This document shows, in pieces, positions 25,544 to 36,625 of a stretch of DNA of 58,442 bases (positions within the stretch are counted from its first letter, which is position 1; each line of letters starts with the position of its first letter). The position numbers were made by a program, and so were the translations under genes. The notes beneath the pieces were generated by a model. That model ran no database searches. It was not told the DNA's origin and was given only the letters and a program-made list of their open reading frames with translations. This stretch comes from Alphaproteobacteria bacterium (GTDB lineage Bacteria > Pseudomonadota > Alphaproteobacteria > ATCC43930 > CGMCC-115725), in assembly GCA_030041385.1 (NCBI GenBank), contig JASHNY010000168.1, positions 1 through 58,442 on the forward strand. The letters run 5' to 3'.

Positions 25544-26488
25544 ATGAACCAGGACGTTGTCACTTATCTGGAGGATCGCTTGGGCCGCCTGCACGCGAGG
25601 CAGCGGTTGGGCATCGAACGCGACCATGAAGCCCGCATATTCGGCGGCGGCCTCAACTTCTTCCATATTGAGAACTGGTATTCGGCGCATTCGCTGATCC
25701 GCGCCGCATTGAGGCTCAGCGGACTTTACAGGCGCGGAAAACGGAACGCCGAACGCGTCGAGGTTCGAACCAACCTCGTGCGCTCAGCCAAGCTCCCTGA
25801 AGCGTTTGATGGCTTCACGATCCTTCATATCAGCGACATGCATGTCGAGATGAATGGTGGCGCGATGCACAACGTCGTGAAGCTGCTCCCTGAGTTGGCG
25901 TACGACATCTGTGTGCTGACGGGCGACTTCCGGGCAAAGACGTTCGGCCCCTTCGAGGCTGCGCTCGCCGGGATGGCACAGGTGCGCTCCCGCATAGCCG
26001 CACCGGTCTACGGCGTCTTGGGCAATCACGACACGATCCTGATGGTTCCCGGGCTGGAGGCCATGGGGATCAGAATGCTGCTCAATGAAAACCAGCCGAT
26101 CGTGCGACGCGGCCAGCGCATTCATCTCGCGGGCATCGACGACGCGCATTACTACCGGGTCGACAATATCCAAAAGGCGGCGTCCGAGATCCCCGAAGCC
26201 GCATTCTCGATACTGCTGTCTCACACGCCGGAAATTTATCGACAGGCCGCTCACGCCGGCTTTGACTTGCTGTTGAGCGGGCACACTCACGGCGGACAAA
26301 TCTGTCTGCCGGGATCGATCCCGATTACGCTCGACTCGGTTTTGCCACGCCGATTGGGATCGGGATCGTGGGAATACCACGACATGGCGGGATATACCTC
26401 GACCGGTGCAGGCTCGTGCATTGTCGCCGTCAGGCTCAACTGCCCGCCGACGATCACGCTGCATCGCCTGGAGACAAGCCGGAGCTAG
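25544..26488 (+). CDS. Metallophosphoesterase (YkuE-like)
   Basis: A 314-residue calcineurin-type phosphoesterase. The metal ligands are in order: ILHISDMHVE (family DxH), VLTGDFRA (GD), VYGVLGNHD (GNHD), ILLSHTPE (H) and LLSGHTHGGQICLPG (GHTHGGQ). The last motif is typical of the YkuE/LpxH-like group acting on lipid or nucleotide phosphates. No signal peptide is seen. The start is taken at ATG 25544 and is not well fixed. It is divergent from the GYD gene and may share its box. Its end overlaps the CarS-like gene end by 4 bp. The natural substrate is unknown. Confidence 0.85.
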   Translation: MNQDVVTYLEDRLGRLHARQRLGIERDHEARIFGGGLNFFHIENWYSAHSLIRAALRLSGLYRRGKRNAERVEVRTNLVRSAKLPEAFDGFTILHISDMHVEMNGGAMHNVVKLLPELAYDICVLTGDFRAKTFGPFEAALAGMAQVRSRIAAPVYGVLGNHDTILMVPGLEAMGIRMLLNENQPIVRRGQRIHLAGIDDAHYYRVDNIQKAASEIPEAAFSILLSHTPEIYRQAAHAGFDLLLSGHTHGGQICLPGSIPITLDSVLPRRLGSGSWEYHDMAGYTSTGAGSCIVAVRLNCPPTITLHRLETSRS

Positions 26489-26997
26489 TAGGGGCGATCG
26501 CGGATGCGAAGCCGATAAAGCATCCGGGACAGATAGATCTCGCCGAGAAAGAAGGCGGTGACGCCGACGAGTATGTCGGACAGCGTCAGCGGCAACCAGC
26601 CCAGGCAGGCGAGCAGGGGAAGCAGTGATTCCGGGATCTGGTCGAGACCCGTCGCCCGGCTGCCTGGCCGAAGGTTGAGACGCCGTTTCACAAAACTGGA
26701 GAACAGGTCGCCGGCCATCGCCGAACTCGCGATGGCGGCACCGACGGTTGCTTCGAGGCCAAGCAGCGGCGCAGTGACCGTGGTTGCCGCTATGGAGACG
26801 AGCGCGCCCCGAACGGTTTTTGAGGCGCCGAAGACCGGGCGTCCGTCGAGGAACACCGATCCGCCATCGATCGGTCGGCTGAACCTGCTGCCGCAGACCT
26901 TCTTGGCGATGAGCGGCCCGCCATTGGCAATGCTGAGCAGGACCAGAAGCTTCGCGATCAGCGCCAGATGAACCAAGGAAATTTCCCTTGTCGTCAT
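26485..26997 (-). CDS. CarS-like (CDP-archaeol synthase family) membrane protein
   Basis: A 170-residue integral membrane protein with four or five hydrophobic segments. It carries the family pattern NGGPLIAKKVCG, RPIDGGSVFLDGRPVFGASK, KTVRGALVS, GDLFSSFVKRRL and GLDQIPESLLPLL. In archaea this family transfers CMP from CTP to an ether-lipid phosphate (CarS); bacterial members are present but mostly uncharacterised. A role in activating a phospholipid or isoprenoid phosphate is inferred. It lies 60 bp downstream of the dehydrogenase gene on the same strand, through an AT-rich gap. Confidence 0.75.
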   Translation of the reverse strand: MTTREISLVHLALIAKLLVLLSIANGGPLIAKKVCGSRFSRPIDGGSVFLDGRPVFGASKTVRGALVSIAATTVTAPLLGLEATVGAAIASSAMAGDLFSSFVKRRLNLRPGSRATGLDQIPESLLPLLACLGWLPLTLSDILVGVTAFFLGEIYLSRMLYRLRIRDRPY

Positions 26998-27057
26998 CCC
27001 GGTAGAGGCGTGAAGACCGTAAAAATATTCTTTGTTCTTTTGATGGCCTGCGAAATC

Positions 27058-28164
27058 TTAGGTCCAGCGCCGCGTTTGTGCAGCCCGCCGCACTCTTTCC
27101 CGCGCGAGAGAGAGCGCAGCGGTGCGCGGCACTACGTTTGCGGACTTCACCGTGTCCAGCACCGCTCGCGTGTTAGCCCTGATTCTTTCGTCGATCGCGG
27201 CAAAGGCCGCGGCTTCCGTGCCGCCGCGATATTCGGTAGCGGCGCAGATCACGCCGCCGGCGTTGGCAATGAAGTCCGGCAGCACCAGCACGCCGCGGCT
27301 TGCCAGAACCTCCTCCGCCTCGATCGTGCATGGAATGTTAGCGCCTTCCGCGACGATCCTTGCCTGTACGCGCGCCACATTGCCGCGATGGACAACGTCG
27401 GGGCGCGCGGCAGGGATCAGGATGTCGCACGGCGCGGCGATGACTGCCTCGCCGTCGAGTTGGCGGCCGCGCGAATAGTCGCGCAGGGAGCCGCCTCGTT
27501 CCTTCAGCGCAATCAGCGCGGCAATGTCGAGGCCGTTGTCGTCGGCGATGGTGCCTTTGCTGTCGCTTGCGGCAACGAGAACCGCGCCCTTTCCGGCGAG
27601 CAGGCGTGCGGCGTGCTTGCCCACCGAACCAAAGCCTTGGACCGCGACGCGCGCCCCCTTCAACGCAAGGCCGATGCTCTCGGCCGCAACCTCGACCGCG
27701 GCGACGACGCCAAACCCGGTCGCACCGATCTCATCGAGCGGGATGCCGCCGATCTCGCGCGGCAATCCGACCGCGCGCCCGGTCTCGTCCCTGATCCAGC
27801 CCATCGCCAGCTCATCGGTGCCCATATCCGGACCGGGAATATATTCCGCCAGATCGGCGATCGCCGCGGCGAACCCCCGGATCAGCCGCTCCTTATCCGC
27901 CGGCAGGATTTTCGGGTCGGCAAAGATGACCGACTTCCCGCCGCCGTACGGCAGGCCGGCCGCGGCGTTCTTCAGCGTCATCGCCCGCGCGAGCCGAAAC
28001 GCTTCCTCGGCGCTGACATCCGGCGCCATGCGAACCCCGCCGACGGCCGGCCCACAGGCGATGTTGTCGACCGCGACAATGGCCTTCAGCCCCAGCGACG
28101 GGCGCCAGATATGGACCAGCTTCAGCGGCCCGAATTCGTCGGCAAAGCGAAAGACATCTTCCAT
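27058..28164 (-). CDS. Glu/Leu/Phe/Val dehydrogenase family enzyme
   Basis: A 368-residue NAD(P)-dependent amino acid dehydrogenase. It shows NIACGPAVGGVRMAPDVS, the catalytic-lysine loop AAAGLPYGGGKSVIF, IPGPDMGTDELAMGWI, the Rossmann glycines VAVQGFGSVGKHAARLL, and EGANIPCTIEAEEVL with NAGGVICA. Length and GGGK motif fit leucine dehydrogenase better than the 440-residue glutamate enzymes. It oxidatively deaminates an amino acid or assimilates ammonium, and could balance alanine and NADH made by neighbouring enzymes, which is inference. A box at 28272-28285 and a palindrome at 28209-28224 lie upstream. Confidence 0.82.
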   Translation of the reverse strand: MEDVFRFADEFGPLKLVHIWRPSLGLKAIVAVDNIACGPAVGGVRMAPDVSAEEAFRLARAMTLKNAAAGLPYGGGKSVIFADPKILPADKERLIRGFAAAIADLAEYIPGPDMGTDELAMGWIRDETGRAVGLPREIGGIPLDEIGATGFGVVAAVEVAAESIGLALKGARVAVQGFGSVGKHAARLLAGKGAVLVAASDSKGTIADDNGLDIAALIALKERGGSLRDYSRGRQLDGEAVIAAPCDILIPAARPDVVHRGNVARVQARIVAEGANIPCTIEAEEVLASRGVLVLPDFIANAGGVICAATEYRGGTEAAAFAAIDERIRANTRAVLDTVKSANVVPRTAALSLARERVRRAAQTRRWT

Positions 28165-28208
28165 CGTTTCCTCGCTGTCGGCCGGGTTACCAGGCCCTGC
28201 GGCATGCA

Positions 28209-28224
28209 GGTTTCATCTGAAACC
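28209..28224. promoter_or_regulatory. Operator-like palindrome upstream of the dehydrogenase
   Basis: GGTTTCATCTGAAACC has perfect 7-bp arms with a 2-bp spacer. It lies 45 bp before the dehydrogenase start and 48 bp downstream of the FNR-type box. It could be a repressor site or a short hairpin. Confidence 0.35.
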
Positions 28225-28271
28225 CCTCACGCAACTTGCGGCTATCGTCAGGGATGGAAGCACATGGCGCC

Positions 28272-28285
28272 TTGATCCAGATCAG
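28272..28285. promoter_or_regulatory. FNR/FixK-type box (variant)
   Basis: TTGATCCAGATCAG matches the consensus except for two positions (A for G in the core, final G). It is centred 114 bp before the dehydrogenase start codon. Confidence 0.5.
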
Positions 28286-28410
28286 CGAGAACCGGGCACC
28301 AAATCCGGACCGGCACCCTAGCCGCGCGACCCGGTTCCTCGTTCGGGGCCAGCCGGAATCGAGGAGCAGCAGCCGTGTCGCAAGCCCTGGCGGGCAAGCT
28401 GGCGATTGGG

Positions 28411-30777
<2,367 letters not shown>

Positions 30778-30809
30778 GACCCTAAGTTCCTTGAACAAAC
30801 GTTCCTCGC

Positions 30810-30833
30810 GGGAATGATTACTTGATCGTTCCC
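30810..30833. promoter_or_regulatory. Operator-like inverted repeat upstream of the copper ATPase
   Basis: GGGAATGAT, TACTTG spacer, ATCGTTCCC: 8 of 9 arm positions pair. It lies 33 bp upstream of the ATPase start codon, where a metal-responsive regulator could bind. No regulator gene is adjacent. Confidence 0.4.
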
Positions 30834-30886
30834 GCTGGGGTAAAGGTTGACGCCTTGATAATCACCCCCAATACCTGGCGCAGGAT

Positions 30887-30900
30887 TTGACCTGGATCAA
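30887..30900. promoter_or_regulatory. FNR/FixK-type box (exact), last in the window
   Basis: TTGACCTGGATCAA reads TTGATCCAGGTCAA in the direction of the copper ATPase gene and is centred 116 bp from its start. No similar dyad was found from here to the right end. Confidence 0.7.
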
Positions 30901-31198
30901 GGAGCAGCGCCGCCAGTGGCTGAGGGATTGCCCTTCGCCAACAGGGCCGAAATGTCGATGCCGCCGGTACCCGACGCCGGATCGGCCGAACTGTTCCGGT
31001 TCCGGGAATGGGAGCTTTCTGCCCCGATCGACAATAGCTTATTGGTGACATCGATGGCGACCCGAACGTTGCTGAGGCCGGGAGTGCCCGCTCGCCACGG
31101 TGGATCCGCCATACACGATCGAGCCGGGTCATGGCCGCACTCGCCTTGACGGCGATGGGCCGGTTGCCGAAAGGTGCTGCCCGCGATTGAGAAAGGAG
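30901..31198. other. Intergenic stretch, no gene supported
   Basis: About 300 bp between divergent genes. Short frames occur on both strands (the minus one runs 30897-31112, ending within the box), but none has a ribosome site or recognisable product. It probably holds the amidohydrolase promoter. Confidence 0.5.
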
Positions 31199-31204
31199 AT
31201 GCCG

Positions 31205-32347
31205 GTGCCGCCCCTGATCCTCTCGTCCGATTCTCACGTGTTCGAACCGCCCGATCTGTGGCAGACCCGCATCGATCGCGCGTTCCGGGACCGGGCGCCG
31301 CGGATCGAGCGGATCGACGGCGGCGACTACATCGTCGTCGAGGCGGATCAGGTCCTCTCCGGGATCGGCCTCATTTCGAATGCCGGCGCGCGGTTCGCAG
31401 CGCCCGAGACGATCTCCGCCCAGGGCCGCTTCGAAGACGTGCACCGCGGCGCCTACGACCCCGGCCAGCATCTCACGGACATGGCGCTCGACGGGGTGGC
31501 GGGCGAGGTTCTCTACCCCTCGCAAGGGCTGTTCTACTTCAAGCTGGCGGATACCGGGCTGATGTCGGCGATCTTCCGCGCCTACAACGACTGGCTTGCC
31601 GAGTTCTGCCGCACCGATCCGGCCCGATTGAAGGGCATCGCGATGATCAACCTCGACGATGTCGAGGACGGGATCAGGGAATTGGAACGCGCCGCCCGCC
31701 TCGGCCTCTGTGGTGCGATGATCACCGAGTACCCGCTCGAAGACCGCCGCTACGACCAGGCCGCATACGAGAAGTTCTGGGCCGCCGCCGCCTCGCTCGA
31801 CATGCCGCTGTCGCTGCACACGGCGACGCGGCGGCGAGGCAAAATCCGCGGCGCCGGCGACAAGACATTGCGTGACGCCAGCAGCCGCGCGACGAAGGCG
31901 TTCTATCCGGCGCTGTCGCTGTGCGATCTGATCTTCTCCGGCGTGTTCGAGCGCCATCCCGGCCTGACGCTCGCCATCGTCGAGTTCGAGTTGGCCTGGG
32001 CGCCGCACCTGCTCTCGACGATGGACTACACCTACCGCGAGCGCCACGGCGAGGCGATCTACCGGTTCAAGAACGGCATGGTGCCGAGCGACTTTTTCCG
32101 CCGCAACGTCGTCCTGAGCTTTCAGGAGGACGCCATCGGCATTCGCCTGCGCGACGTGATCGGCGTCGACAACATGATGTGGGGCTCGGACTATCCGCAC
32201 AGCGAGTCGACGTTTCCCGAGTCGCGAAGGATTCTGGCGGAAATCCTGGCCGGCGTGCCGGACGACGAACAGGTGAAGATCGCCAGCGGCAACACCGCAC
32301 GCGTGTACGGCTTTGACGTGGCGAGGCTGAGCGCGAGCGCGGCATAA
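31205..32347 (+). CDS. Amidohydrolase family 2 (metal-dependent hydrolase)
   Basis: A protein of about 380 residues of the PF04909-type TIM-barrel amidohydrolases and decarboxylases. Near the start SSDSHVFEPPDLW gives the DxH metal ligand. Later SLHTATRR, VEFELAWAPHLLSTMDY and MMWGSDYPHSESTFPES (catalytic Asp region) follow in the expected order. AGGAG abuts ATG 31199 but is 6 bases before an in-frame GTG at 31205, so GTG is preferred. The SDR gene follows 13 bp after its stop, an apparent two-gene operon. The substrate is unknown; relatives act on aromatic or lactone compounds. No FNR-type box is nearby on this strand. Confidence 0.82.
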   Translation: MPPLILSSDSHVFEPPDLWQTRIDRAFRDRAPRIERIDGGDYIVVEADQVLSGIGLISNAGARFAAPETISAQGRFEDVHRGAYDPGQHLTDMALDGVAGEVLYPSQGLFYFKLADTGLMSAIFRAYNDWLAEFCRTDPARLKGIAMINLDDVEDGIRELERAARLGLCGAMITEYPLEDRRYDQAAYEKFWAAAASLDMPLSLHTATRRRGKIRGAGDKTLRDASSRATKAFYPALSLCDLIFSGVFERHPGLTLAIVEFELAWAPHLLSTMDYTYRERHGEAIYRFKNGMVPSDFFRRNVVLSFQEDAIGIRLRDVIGVDNMMWGSDYPHSESTFPESRRILAEILAGVPDDEQVKIASGNTARVYGFDVARLSASAA

Positions 32348-32360
32348 TTTGGAGGGCGGC

Positions 32361-33116
32361 ATGGGGCGGGTCGCAGGCAAGGTCGCGCTGGTTGCGGGAG
32401 CCGGAGGCGGCATCGGCGGCGCCGGCGCCGAGGCGCTGGCACGCGAGGGCGCTTCGGTGTTCTGCACCGACCGCGACGGCGCGGCGGCCGAGGCGGTTGC
32501 GACGCGCATTCGTGCGGCCGGCGGGCGGGCGGCCTCCTCGGCCCTCGACGTGCGCGACCGTGCGGCGGTCGATACGGCCGTTGCCGCCGTCGTGCACGAA
32601 TTCGGCCGGCTCGATATCGTGCTGGAATCGGCCGGGATCGCCCATCGGCTCGACTTTCTGGAGGTCGATGCCGAAACCTGGGACCGCATCATCGCGGTCA
32701 ACCTGACCGGCATGTTTCATGTCGGGCAGGCGGCGGCGCGGCAAATGGTGAAGCAGGGCGGCGGGGGCAGCATCATCAACGTCACCTCGCAGCTCGCCGA
32801 GGTGGCGCGGCCCGAGCGTGCCGCCTATGTCGCCTCGAAGGGCGGCGCGCGCTCATTGACGCAGGCGATGGCGGTCGATCTGGCGGCGCGTGGCATCCGC
32901 GTCAACGCGATCGCGCCCGGCCCGACGCTGACCGGGCTGACGCGCGCCAGCTATGCCGACCCCGATGCGCGGCGCGCGACCGAGGCGGTGATCCCGCTCG
33001 GCCGGCTCGGCCAGCCCGACGACCTCGCCGGCGCCGTGCTGTTTCTCGCCTCCGACGAGTCGCGCTGGGTGACCGGCAGCACGGTAACGGTCGACGGCGG
33101 CTATCTGGCGATCTGA
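32361..33116 (+). CDS. Short-chain dehydrogenase/reductase
   Basis: A 251-residue classical SDR. The Rossmann motif is GAGGGIGGAG at about 13-22; DVRD follows. The usual NNAG is VLESAG, so Asn is replaced by Ser/Glu, an odd change near the cofactor. The catalytic Ser is in NVTSQLAEV and Tyr/Lys in AAYVASKGGARS. The end WVTGSTVTVDGGY is typical. GGAGG is 4 bases before ATG 32361. It probably works with the preceding amidohydrolase in one catabolic step pair, such as oxidising an alcohol. Substrate unknown. Confidence 0.87.
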   Translation: MGRVAGKVALVAGAGGGIGGAGAEALAREGASVFCTDRDGAAAEAVATRIRAAGGRAASSALDVRDRAAVDTAVAAVVHEFGRLDIVLESAGIAHRLDFLEVDAETWDRIIAVNLTGMFHVGQAAARQMVKQGGGGSIINVTSQLAEVARPERAAYVASKGGARSLTQAMAVDLAARGIRVNAIAPGPTLTGLTRASYADPDARRATEAVIPLGRLGQPDDLAGAVLFLASDESRWVTGSTVTVDGGYLAI

Positions 33117-33192
33117 GCAGCCGCGAATTGACCGGCAGGGCTTTGCGCGACTGAAGCGAGGCGACCCGGTCCCGGCCGCGCCGCACGCCAGG

Positions 33193-35493
33193 TCACCGGA
33201 CGGGCGGATCGAACGCCTTGATCGGTGGCAACGGGCCGTCGAACCGCTCGATCTCGACGAGGGCAAGCTGGCCCGTGCAGCCCTGCGCCAGCCGTGATGT
33301 GCCGGTGTCGCGGGTCAACACGTTCGGGTTGCCGTGCACGCAGAACGGTATTTCTGCGGCCGGATCGGCGGGATCGTACCAGGCGCCGGTCGAAAGCTGA
33401 ACGACGCCGGGGCGCAGCGCATCGCTCAACACCGCACCGGCGAGGCAGGCGCCGCGGTCGTTGTAGAGCCGCACGATGTCGCCGTCGGCAATGCCGCGTA
33501 CGGCGGCGTCTTGCGGGTGGATGCGCACCGGCTCGCGCCCCCGGATCTTCGATCCACGGCTGGTGGCGCCGAAATCGAGCTGGCTGTGCAGCCGGGTTGC
33601 CGGCTGGTTGGCGATCAATTGCAACGGGAAACGGGAAGCGGCCGGGGACCCGGCGCCCTCCGCGGGCGGCAGCCAGGCCGGGTGTCCGGGGCAATCGGCA
33701 TAGCCGAAGCCGGCAATCGTCGCCGACGCGATCTCGATCCGGCCGCTCGGCGTCGGCAACGGCGCGGTCTCCGGGTTGCGGCGGAAATCGCGGACGATGC
33801 CGCCGTCCCAGGGCTGGGTCGGCAGCAGCAATTCGCCGTCTTCCCAGAACTGCGCGAAATCGGGCGCATTGACGCCGCGCTCCGCGAGCGCGCGCCGCGT
33901 CGGCTCGTAGAGATGTTCGAGCCACTGCCGGGCGCTGCGGCCCTCGGTGAAGGCCGCGGCGAGGCCGAGCCGTTCGGCGAGCCCGGTGAAGATGTGGTAA
34001 TCGTCGCGCGCCTCGCGGTAGGGCGCGACCGCGCGGTGCATCGCCACCATCAACGGATCGCCGGCGGCGGCGCCGATATCCTCGCGTTCGAGCGTGATCG
34101 TCGCCGGGAGGACGATATCGGCGTGGCGCGCCGTCGCCGTCCATGCTGAATCGTGCACGATCACCGTGTCCGGGCGGGCAAAGCCGCGGCGGAGGCGGCC
34201 GATATCCTGATGGTGATGAAACGGGTTGCCGCCCGCCCAGTAGAGCAGCCGGATATCGGGATAGGCGAGGCGCCGGCCGTCGTAATCGAATTCCTCACCC
34301 GGGTGCAGCAGCAGGTCGCCAATGCGCGCGACCGGGATGAAATCGGCGACGCTGTTATGGCCGACCGGCATGGTCGGCAGCGGTACCGCCAGCGGCGGCT
34401 TGCCGGTATTCGAGGTCGAACCCAGCGCATAGGCGAAGCCGCCGCCCTCGAGCCCGATCTGCCCGAGCATCGCGGCGAGCACCACGCCCATCCACACCGG
34501 CTGCTCGCCGTGCTCGGCGCGCTGCAGCGACTGCGAGCAGGTGATCAGCGTGCGCCGCCCGGCGCAGCGCCGCGCGAGCCCGGCGATCTCGTCGGCCGGA
34601 ACGCCGCAGATCGCCGCAGCCCAGGCGGCGTCCTTCGGCTGGCCGTCGCCGCGGCCGGACAGATAATCCGCGAACGTCTCCCAGCCGACGCAGAACCGGT
34701 CGAGAAAGGCGCGATCGTGCAACCCTTCGCGAACCAGCGTATGCGCCAGGCCGAGCATCAGCGCCATATCGGTGCCGGGACGAATCGGATGCCATACCGC
34801 CTCGACCACTTCGGGCAGATCGTCGCGCAACGGGCCGATCAGATGGAATTCAACGCCGCGCCCGCGCGCCGCGGCAAGGCTGCCGCGGGCAATGTGCCGG
34901 CTCGTGCCGCCGCCGCCAACGTCATTGTTCTTCAATGCCATGCCGCCGAAAGCGAGCACCAGCGCGCTCTCGTTTACCAGGTCCGACCAGCTGACATTGT
35001 TGCCGGCGACGGCGGATTGCGGGCCGATCACATGCGGCAGGATCACCGAGGCCGCACCCGAACTGTAGCTGTTGATGGAGCGGACATACCCGCCGGCGAG
35101 GTTCAGGAAGCGATGAATCTGGTGTTGCGCGTCATGAAATCGCCCGGCGCTGGCCCAGCCGTAAGACCCGCCGAACACGGCCCGCGGCCCGTGGGCCGCG
35201 TAGACCCGGCGCAACTCGGCCGCCGCATGATCGAGCGCGTCGGCCCACGCCACCGCCACGAACTCGTCGGCGCCGCGCCGGCGGTCCGGCCCGGGCCCGC
35301 CGTCGAGCCAGCCGCGGCGGATCATCGGCCGGGCGATCCGCGCCGGATGCGACACCGAGGCCGGAATGTTGGCGAGCAGCGACGATGGATCGGGATCGCG
35401 CGGGTGCGGCACGATCTCGATGTCCCGCTCCCGCACAGAAACCGAAAACGCCCCCCAATGCGAACTGTGCGGTAGGGTTTGCCTCCGGGTCAT
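33193..35493 (-). CDS. BisC/TorZ-like molybdopterin oxidoreductase
   Basis: A 766-residue DMSO-reductase family catalytic subunit. The N-terminal HSSHWGAFSVSVRERDIEIV lacks the cysteines of an iron-sulfur cluster and there is no Tat signal, both as in cytoplasmic biotin sulfoxide reductase (BisC). FGGSYGWASAGRFHDAQHQI and NSYSSGAASV (the Mo-ligand Ser is near 144) follow the BisC/TorA pattern. Later come AGGNPFHHHQDI and the cap domain INA-type LIANQPATRLHSQLD. It should reduce an S- or N-oxide, for example biotin or methionine sulfoxide. It is divergent from the hydroxyacid dehydrogenase with only 54 bp between starts. Confidence 0.85.
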   Translation of the reverse strand: MTRRQTLPHSSHWGAFSVSVRERDIEIVPHPRDPDPSSLLANIPASVSHPARIARPMIRRGWLDGGPGPDRRRGADEFVAVAWADALDHAAAELRRVYAAHGPRAVFGGSYGWASAGRFHDAQHQIHRFLNLAGGYVRSINSYSSGAASVILPHVIGPQSAVAGNNVSWSDLVNESALVLAFGGMALKNNDVGGGGTSRHIARGSLAAARGRGVEFHLIGPLRDDLPEVVEAVWHPIRPGTDMALMLGLAHTLVREGLHDRAFLDRFCVGWETFADYLSGRGDGQPKDAAWAAAICGVPADEIAGLARRCAGRRTLITCSQSLQRAEHGEQPVWMGVVLAAMLGQIGLEGGGFAYALGSTSNTGKPPLAVPLPTMPVGHNSVADFIPVARIGDLLLHPGEEFDYDGRRLAYPDIRLLYWAGGNPFHHHQDIGRLRRGFARPDTVIVHDSAWTATARHADIVLPATITLEREDIGAAAGDPLMVAMHRAVAPYREARDDYHIFTGLAERLGLAAAFTEGRSARQWLEHLYEPTRRALAERGVNAPDFAQFWEDGELLLPTQPWDGGIVRDFRRNPETAPLPTPSGRIEIASATIAGFGYADCPGHPAWLPPAEGAGSPAASRFPLQLIANQPATRLHSQLDFGATSRGSKIRGREPVRIHPQDAAVRGIADGDIVRLYNDRGACLAGAVLSDALRPGVVQLSTGAWYDPADPAAEIPFCVHGNPNVLTRDTGTSRLAQGCTGQLALVEIERFDGPLPPIKAFDPPVR

Positions 35494-35547
35494 AGGGCGC
35501 TCTTAGAGGCGGGCGGGCGCAGGGTCAAGCCGCGGTTGGAGGATTGC

Positions 35548-36606
35548 ATGCGGGAAGTCAACATTCTGAGCATCCAGCGGATGAGCGCGGCCGAACGGGC
35601 GCAGGTCGAGGCGGTCGATCCGGGGGTGCGGCTGGTCGATGCCGGGGGCTGGTTCGACGGCGAAATCCGCGCCACCTGGACGGATTACGCCGCCAACCGC
35701 TTTCTGCCGCCGCACTCGACCGGCACCGGAACGCGCGGCGAGCGCGACCGTTTGCTTGCCGCGGCGGAAATCATCATCGGTGGCTGGCCGTTCCCGCGCG
35801 ACCTGCGCTCGCGCGCGCCGCGGCTGAAATGGTTTCATCAGCGGCAGGCCGGCGCCAGCAACCTGATCGGCAGCGATTTGTGGGCCAGCGATGTCGTGGT
35901 TACAACCTCGCGCGGCGTCTCCAATCCGCTGCCGATCGCCGAATATGCGGTCGCCGGCATCCTGTATTTCGCGATGGGCCTCAACCGCGCTCCGCTCGAC
36001 CGCGCGGCCGGCGCCTTCGACCACCGGGCCTATCGACCGCTTCTTGTTGCAGGCAAGACCGCGTGCGTGGTCGGCGCCGGCGGCATCGGGCGGGAGGTCG
36101 GCCGGCTGTGTGCCGCGCTCGGCATGCGGGTCCTCGGCACCCGCCGCAATCCGCGGCCGGACCATCCCCTGCCGCCAGGCTTTGCCGAGATCGGCGGCGC
36201 CGAGGCGATCGACCGCTTTCTGCCGCAAAGCGATTTCGTCGCGGTTTGCTGCCAGTGGACGCCGGAGACGACCCGACTCTTCAACCACGAGCGCTTCGCC
36301 GCGATGAAACCGGGCAGCGTGCTCGTCAACGTCGCCCGCGGCGAGATCATCGACGAGGACGCCCTGTTCGACGCGCTCGAACGCAACCATCTGCGCGGCG
36401 CCGCGCTCGATGTCTATGTCGGCGAGTTCGAGCGCACGCCGCCGGCGCGGCTTTGGCGCCACCCGAACGTGCTGATCACGCCGCACATCTCGGGCGGCAG
36501 CGACGAGAGCCGCCACGGCGGCATCAGGATCTTCTGCGAAAACCTTCGCGCCTATCTCGACGGCGAGGAGCTGCACAGCGTCATCGACTGGGAACGCGGA
36601 TATTGA
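35548..36606 (+). CDS. D-isomer-specific 2-hydroxyacid dehydrogenase
   Basis: A 352-residue NAD-linked dehydrogenase. The Rossmann motif ACVVGAGGIGREVGRL sits in the central domain. The catalytic Arg lies in VNVARGEIIDEDAL, the acidic residue in ALDVYVGEFE and the His in NVLITPHISGGSDE. ATG 35548 has GGAGG 7 bases upstream and gives the typical length, so the 23-codon extension is rejected. It reduces a 2-oxo acid or oxidises a D-2-hydroxyacid; glyoxylate/hydroxypyruvate or phosphonate-type substrates are possible. It converges on the PP2C gene with 19 bp between. Confidence 0.87.
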   Translation: MREVNILSIQRMSAAERAQVEAVDPGVRLVDAGGWFDGEIRATWTDYAANRFLPPHSTGTGTRGERDRLLAAAEIIIGGWPFPRDLRSRAPRLKWFHQRQAGASNLIGSDLWASDVVVTTSRGVSNPLPIAEYAVAGILYFAMGLNRAPLDRAAGAFDHRAYRPLLVAGKTACVVGAGGIGREVGRLCAALGMRVLGTRRNPRPDHPLPPGFAEIGGAEAIDRFLPQSDFVAVCCQWTPETTRLFNHERFAAMKPGSVLVNVARGEIIDEDALFDALERNHLRGAALDVYVGEFERTPPARLWRHPNVLITPHISGGSDESRHGGIRIFCENLRAYLDGEELHSVIDWERGY

Positions 36607-36625
36607 GCGCGGCGTCAAGCACCGC

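Noticed and set aside
30897-31112. 71-codon minus-strand frame upstream of the copper ATPase
   Set aside because: No ribosome site, no recognised family, and its end lies inside an FNR-type box.
30818-32713. A 631-codon minus-strand frame across the amidohydrolase and SDR region
   Set aside because: Composition is antisense-like with no family features, and it overlaps two well-supported plus genes.
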